From the NCBI GenBank assembly GCA_030836365.1, contig JAURQB010000038.1:1-26835 (forward strand): DNA of 26,835 nucleotides, read 5' to 3'. Shown in pieces: positions 22,729 through 26,835 of this stretch (the stretch's first letter is position 1; every line of letters starts with the position of its first letter). Position numbers and translations under genes: made by a program. Under the pieces are notes generated by a model that was given only the letters and a program-made list of their open reading frames with translations, did not search any database and was not told the DNA's origin. This stretch comes from Bdellovibrionota bacterium. Lineage in GTDB: Bacteria; Bdellovibrionota; Bacteriovoracia; Bacteriovoracales; Bacteriovoracaceae.

Positions 22729-25161
22729 GTGAAGGTACTTTTATTTTTAACACTTAATTTTGTGACCCAATTGGTATTTTCGGGAGATTTTTCTGACTGG
22801 GCGGCAGGGGTGGGAGAGGAGCTAGGTAGTTTAGGTAGTGAGGTTCGAGGCTGCACTGGAAGTACGACGACAGCATTTCAAAGCAGAGAAGAATTAAGAG
22901 AATGCGATGGCGTTAATTATGTTCGTCCGAGTGTGGATTCAAATACAAGTCTTTCTCTGGAGCAATTATCTAAATACGCATGGATTGAAAATAAGTTTGA
23001 AAAATTCCTGGCCCAACTAAGTGAGAGTTATCGACATACTTATGAGCTTTATCAATTTGCCGAAAATGGCATCTCGAAAAATGAAAACACGCAAGATAAA
23101 TTTGAGGACGCAATTGATCACTTTCACAATCTTTATCACGGACGTTTGGCAAACTTGAACTTTGAAGCAGCAATTAAAGAGTTAAAGTGCGATGATCCAA
23201 GGGCCGGAAATTGGAATGAGCGTCAGGAAATATGTCAAAAGCTTAAGTCTGAAAATAAGGCAGAGCTAATTGAGTACAATCGCCTAGCAAGCTACGCAAA
23301 ATATCCATTTTTAAATGATCCGATTTTACAATCGGCGATTGATAGAGGGGTTCAGTTACCTAAAAATATAATTCGAGAAAAAATTAAGAAAGCGATTAAA
23401 AATCAATTTAACAGGATAAGGGAAAAGCAACGAGAAGTCCTTGATATTTTATCTAGCCCTCACGAAATAGCAAGGTATGCAAGCGCTACTCCTGGCCCTT
23501 CTTCCAGTTTAGGTGGAGAAGAGTGGGCGACCTTAAGTTTTCTCGTTTACGGTATTGAAAATGATCTCTCCGAAAGTAATCCTAAATTTATTCATGCAAA
23601 ATGTTTGTATGAGGAAAATTTATTAAACCACCAAAAGTTGATGGGATGGAGTAGCTTGAAAAAAAATGTTCTTCTTACCGCGGTAAGTTTGGGGGCGGGT
23701 GGTGCTGCCATGAGATTCGCCAGAGGAGCATCCTTAGGAAGTAGAGCAGTTGCTCTATCTGGTGCAACTGCTGCACTTGGGGTATCTGCACTGGGGATTG
23801 CTCTTGTTGATTACCCTGAGATTAAAGAGATTTCAGAACGTTGCCATGTTCATCTAGAAATACTTCAAACTATTGAAGCTTCGAGCGGTGAATATTTAGA
23901 TCGAGAAAAAAAATTAATCGAATGTGAAAAAGAATTCTCAACTGCCTTAGTCTTTTCGGCGATTTCCCCTGTTGCCGATATTATCTCGACGGCAAGTGTG
24001 GCCGGAAGGTTATACTTTTCTGGCGAATTAGTTCAACAAGCAAGTTCTAATCAAGCGCGAGTCGCATTGAAAAGACAACAAGCAACTCAGGTACCAACGA
24101 CGCGTGAACCTCAGGTAACTACTACGCGTGAATCTCAGGTACCCACTACGCGGGCGCCTGCTAGAGCAACGCCTCCGACACCAGCACAATTAAAAGATCA
24201 GTTTTTTTCTCGATCTAATCGTGTTCTTGATGTCGCTCGATCTCCCGAAGATTTTGCTGAGCAGTACAAGGTATCTATTGAGCAGGCGAGAGAAATTCTC
24301 GCGCAACGGAGACAGTCCATATTTAACGTTGACCAGACAATTAACCATCGAAATTCACCAGGACAGCAAACCCTTACGCGCGATAGTTTAACAGCAGCAG
24401 GAAGAAAGAAATATGATTCTATTGAGGCATATAATCGCGAGGTCGATTTTCCGCCAATGGATGCTCCAGCAATGACGGTAAGAGAACTTGTTTCTAGAGT
24501 AACCTATGATCTAGGAGGGAATAGTTCATTTGCGGGAAGAAGGTTTCAAGCGCTATCTAGTGCAATGGATAATTTTTTTGAGATGAAGAAGTGGCATCAA
24601 GATTTATTTGATAGCTCTCTCGATTTTTTATTACGCTCAGAAAACGATGAGTGGATAGAATATTTTAATCGCACAGGAAAAATACCTAAAGAAGTTACAG
24701 AAACTGTTTTACTAGAGCGAGCACAACTATATGGATGGGGGGGGCAGTTTACAGATCTAGAAGGAGGAATTCTACCTCAACGTGAATTTGGCCAGCACAT
24801 CGCTTCAGGAAATTATATTCGTGAGCGCGACCTCGATTCAGTCGTGAGGGACGCTGCAGACAACGGCCGGTTAAGACCTGAGCAGGCAGAGCGAGTAAAG
24901 TCCGGAGAAATCATCCATGGTGATTTAACTCATGCAGCTCATATGGATTATCTTTTATATCTTTCTTCGCAAGGAAGGATGGGTGATATTAAACCAGAGC
25001 AGGTTAAAGAAATTATTACAAGTTATGGACAAGGGCTGGTTAGAAGAACTCCCGGGGCAGTTAGTGCTTGGGGCGCACTGTTTGATATGGATGCCTCAGG
25101 TTCGACAATGAGAACACCTAATGTTTTTTATTCAATTTTTGGGCGTGAGCTTAACCTATAA
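22729..25161 (+). CDS. Large exported protein of unknown function with a PTT repeat linker
   Basis: An 810-residue protein starting at a GTG, as a stop codon directly precedes it in frame; no Shine-Dalgarno is visible. Signal peptide MKVLLFLTLNFVTQLVFSG. Residues about 80-310 are largely helical. Two hydrophobic, Gly/Ala-rich stretches (about 314-330 and 343-365) could insert in a membrane. A Pro/Thr/Arg linker (about 454-485) contains three 8-residue repeats. The C-terminal half (about 486-810) looks like a compact helical domain (RSPEDFAEQYKVSIEQAREI, LYGWGGQFTDLEGG, IIHGDLTHAAHMDYLLYLSS). No catalytic motif is recognised, though His and Asp residues in HGDLTHAAHMD are notable. The position after the metallopeptidase gene suggests cotranscription and perhaps processing by it. 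Toxin, adhesin or envelope roles are all open. Confidence 0.72.
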   Translation: MKVLLFLTLNFVTQLVFSGDFSDWAAGVGEELGSLGSEVRGCTGSTTTAFQSREELRECDGVNYVRPSVDSNTSLSLEQLSKYAWIENKFEKFLAQLSESYRHTYELYQFAENGISKNENTQDKFEDAIDHFHNLYHGRLANLNFEAAIKELKCDDPRAGNWNERQEICQKLKSENKAELIEYNRLASYAKYPFLNDPILQSAIDRGVQLPKNIIREKIKKAIKNQFNRIREKQREVLDILSSPHEIARYASATPGPSSSLGGEEWATLSFLVYGIENDLSESNPKFIHAKCLYEENLLNHQKLMGWSSLKKNVLLTAVSLGAGGAAMRFARGASLGSRAVALSGATAALGVSALGIALVDYPEIKEISERCHVHLEILQTIEASSGEYLDREKKLIECEKEFSTALVFSAISPVADIISTASVAGRLYFSGELVQQASSNQARVALKRQQATQVPTTREPQVTTTRESQVPTTRAPARATPPTPAQLKDQFFSRSNRVLDVARSPEDFAEQYKVSIEQAREILAQRRQSIFNVDQTINHRNSPGQQTLTRDSLTAAGRKKYDSIEAYNREVDFPPMDAPAMTVRELVSRVTYDLGGNSSFAGRRFQALSSAMDNFFEMKKWHQDLFDSSLDFLLRSENDEWIEYFNRTGKIPKEVTETVLLERAQLYGWGGQFTDLEGGILPQREFGQHIASGNYIRERDLDSVVRDAADNGRLRPEQAERVKSGEIIHGDLTHAAHMDYLLYLSSQGRMGDIKPEQVKEIITSYGQGLVRRTPGAVSAWGALFDMDASGSTMRTPNVFYSIFGRELNL
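24088..24159. repeat. 24-bp tandem repeat, three units, in frame
   Basis: Three adjacent 24-base units encoding QVPTTREP, QVTTTRES and QVPTTRAP. The units differ at several bases, mostly in third positions. They form the start of the linker between the two halves of the 810-residue exported protein. Confidence 0.9.
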
Positions 25162-25197
25162 TAAACTTTCTAGATAAATTAGTTATAATAAACTTCC
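25157..25197. repeat. Short direct repeat between convergent genes
   Basis: TATAATAAACTTTC (25157-25170) and TATAATAAACTTCC (25184-25197) match at 13 of 14 bases. Each copy overlaps a stop codon, one from each of the two convergent genes. No terminator is seen in this junction. Confidence 0.6.
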
Positions 25198-25341
25198 TAA
25201 ATAATTTCCTACCGCATAGGTGGAAATTTGTGGGGGAATACCTAGACTTGTCGGATAAATACTTGCGTCACTCACAAATAAATTTTCCAAATGATGATAA
25301 CGAAGATTGGTATTGATCGCGCTGGTTTTTGGATTATCTCC
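25183..25341 (-). pseudogene. Out-of-frame C-terminal end of the GMC oxidoreductase
   Basis: Read one base out of step with the upstream frame, this stretch encodes 52 residues that are the expected GMC C terminus: GDNPKTSAIN, then HHLENLFVSDASIYPTSLGI, then PPQISTYAVGNY and a stop at 25183-25185. These hold the FAD-contacting D-A-S and P-P-Q-I-S segment found in the family. The upstream frame instead ends in 20 or so unrelated residues at 25272. Confidence 0.85.
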
Positions 25342-26675
25342 ATGGATAAACTTCCCATCGGATGAACCGCGACCATGTCGAGGTCCCAGTTTAGAACTGA
25401 AAAATTGGCGCGCTCCACTTCATTAAAGTTTTTTAGAGTGATGGGGGCACGAGTAGGAATGATTACTTTCGTTGCTCCTGCGGCGAGGAGAATCTTACTT
25501 GCCTTCTTTAAACCAAGGGAGAGTTGATCACGATCACTTTGAATTAGGGAATAATTAATATCGACGCCGCCACCAAAAGAAGAAGAAACATGGCCAGCAC
25601 TAAAGTCATGAATCATCGGCGTAATCGGAACGATATGTGGATACTGCCTCATCATGGATTTGTGGGACTCACCAAAACCAGGCACAATACTTGAGGCGCC
25701 AATGGGATGAGCACTAGAGGTAATGAGCCAAACGCGATTTACATTTGGATCTTTTGAAAATTTTAGATATTCATCACACTCATAGCTCTGAGGAATTCCT
25801 TGCCAACAATTTACAGTCTGCTCAAAAACGCCCAATGCCACAACGCCTGGATGAAGTCTTAAATTTTTTCCAATTTGCCCAAAAGGATCTGGAACATCAG
25901 AGCGCTGAAAAAGCAAAGGAGACTCAATCGCACCGGCCGCACTCACAAAATGTTTAGCGCGAATTATTTGCGTCGATACTTTTTGATTTTGCGGGTTGAA
26001 AACCTCACAAGTGAGGTGAGATATTTTTTTATTTCTGACGTGAAGTTTCTTTGCCCGCGTTTCACTTAAAATAATGCCTGCATTTTCAATTATTTTTGGC
26101 ACGTAGACGCGAAGTGCATTCATTTTTGCATTAAAGCTGCAGCCTAATTCACAAAAACCACTTTGATAGCAACCAACGCGATTATGAAAAAGCGGCCCAC
26201 CTGAAAGACCGAGATGATCAATACCTTTTTTAAATAATTCATTGGCCGTATTTCGCTGAGAAGAATCAATCTCACTTACTTTTAAATCCTGCCAAACTTG
26301 ATTAACCGAGGGCAGAAATTTTTGATAGCTAAATCCATCAAGCTCCCAATGATCAATGAGCTCTTTTGGCGGTTTTTTACACAGGTTAATATTATGGAGA
26401 GTCGAACCTCCGACACCTTTTCCGTGAATAACTCGAATTGATTTATCTCGTGTGCGTCTGGCCCCACCTTCATAAAAAAGTTTGGGAAACATGTCTTGTT
26501 CCCGCTGATTCATATCTTTGGGAAGTAAAAATTCACCGGCCTCAACCATGATGACTTTTAGGCCTTTAGACGAAAACTTACTGGCCGCTGCTGAGCCACC
26601 GGCACCGGTGCCAATAATACAAACATCTGCGTTCCATGTTTTATTTTGCTGTAAATGGGTGGCGCGATAAATCAT
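25272..26675 (-). CDS. GMC-family FAD oxidoreductase, frameshifted near the C terminus
   Basis: A flavin-dependent oxidoreductase of the glucose-methanol-choline family, 467 residues as it stands and about 497 if the frame is restored. Visible: the FAD-binding loop IIGTGAGGSAAASKF (about 20-34), VEAGEF, HGKGVGGSTLHNIN (about 84-97), a four-Cys segment (CYQSGFCELGC with a downstream CEV), SAAGAIESPLLFQRS (about 248-262), and the C-terminal HPMGSLSM with the catalytic-region His. After Met the frame changes: a single missing G near 25340 leads to an unrelated tail. Substrate likely an alcohol, sugar or sterol; unknown. No signal peptide. The start overlaps the previous stop (ATGA), so it is coupled to a small partner gene. 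The product is probably inactive unless the shift is a sequencing error. Confidence 0.88.
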   Translation of the reverse strand: MIYRATHLQQNKTWNADVCIIGTGAGGSAAASKFSSKGLKVIMVEAGEFLLPKDMNQREQDMFPKLFYEGGARRTRDKSIRVIHGKGVGGSTLHNINLCKKPPKELIDHWELDGFSYQKFLPSVNQVWQDLKVSEIDSSQRNTANELFKKGIDHLGLSGGPLFHNRVGCYQSGFCELGCSFNAKMNALRVYVPKIIENAGIILSETRAKKLHVRNKKISHLTCEVFNPQNQKVSTQIIRAKHFVSAAGAIESPLLFQRSDVPDPFGQIGKNLRLHPGVVALGVFEQTVNCWQGIPQSYECDEYLKFSKDPNVNRVWLITSSAHPIGASSIVPGFGESHKSMMRQYPHIVPITPMIHDFSAGHVSSSFGGGVDINYSLIQSDRDQLSLGLKKASKILLAAGATKVIIPTRAPITLKNFNEVERANFSVLNWDLDMVAVHPMGSLSMEIIQKPARSIPIFVIIIWKIYL

Positions 26676-26835
26676 CTCGCCTCCAAGGTTTTATACGCAC
26701 TATTAAACTCAGGGTCTGGGTCTCCAGACTTTGGCACAAGTGTTTCATAATCTGGAATAAGTTGGCAGTTTTCTTCAAGAGCGTAATGGCCAAGAAAACA
26801 TACTTCCTTAAGGCCTAAAAAAATTGGGCCAAAAA
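26672..26835 (-). CDS. C-terminal end of a small partner protein of the GMC oxidoreductase (cut by window edge)
   Basis: The last 53 codons of a gene running in from the right edge: it reads FGPIFLGLKEVCFLGHYALE, then a Pro/Asp-rich end closing in YKTLEAR. The stop overlaps the GMC start by four bases. The FLGLKEVCFLGHY stretch resembles the small proteins (gluconate dehydrogenase subunit 3-like or related) that often precede GMC oxidoreductases and help their maturation or export. Too little is visible to confirm the family, but the reading frame and coupling are clear. Confidence 0.65.
   Translation of the reverse strand, partial: FGPIFLGLKEVCFLGHYALEENCQLIPDYETLVPKSGDPDPEFNSAYKTLEAR

Noticed and set aside
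1..26835. tRNA, rRNA, riboswitch or insertion-sequence elements
   Set aside because: I saw no cloverleaf-type structure, rRNA sequence, transposase or terminal inverted repeats. The longest non-coding gaps are under 200 bases.

Overview
This 26.8 kb window is AT-rich and densely coded, with no RNA genes, insertion sequences or CRISPR arrays that I can see. The gene mix points to a predatory or free-living member of Bdellovibrionota, probably the Bacteriovorax/Halobacteriovorax side. That assignment is an inference. It rests on the low GC, many exported proteins of unknown function, a FecR-domain protein with a downstream TPR/beta-barrel protein, a stand-alone RlmK-type methyltransferase, a PilZ protein and a UvrA paralogue.

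Layout. 1-390 (-): start of an AlkB-like dioxygenase, cut by the window edge. 405-2599 (-): a secreted protein with a His-Gly tail, a metallo-beta-lactamase-fold hydrolase and a Blc-type lipocalin, with two clear terminators. 2781-5375 (+): a UvrA-like ABC ATPase whose second ATPase half is degenerate. 5405-6322 (-): RlmK-like rRNA methyltransferase, divergent from a two-component system (6418-8069, +). 8071-8205 (-): a very small membrane protein. 8309-12073 (-): an envelope operon encoding a FecR-domain protein, its apparently detached C-terminal tail, a TPR plus beta-barrel outer-membrane protein and a lipoprotein. 12166-13233 (-): an exported barrel protein with its own promoter and terminator. 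13402-14805 (+): an exported protein of unknown function. 14802-19528 (-): a possible long transcript with a small secreted protein, a di-haem cytochrome c peroxidase, an M19-like dipeptidase, a 43-residue membrane protein, a PilZ protein and a sugar-phosphate transferase. 19652-25161 (+): two large exported proteins, the first a probable zinc metallopeptidase. 25183-26835 (-): a GMC oxidoreductase with a one-base frameshift near its C terminus and the end of its small partner gene.

How the genes may work together. The FecR/TPR-barrel/lipoprotein cluster looks like a dedicated outer-membrane module, possibly one that places its own lipoprotein on the surface. The peroxidase, dipeptidase and 43-residue membrane protein look like one periplasmic unit. 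PilZ plus the sugar transferase suggests c-di-GMP-controlled polysaccharide synthesis. The strongest candidates for something undescribed are the FecR module with its in-frame stop, the asymmetric UvrA paralogue, and the metallopeptidase/exported-protein pair.
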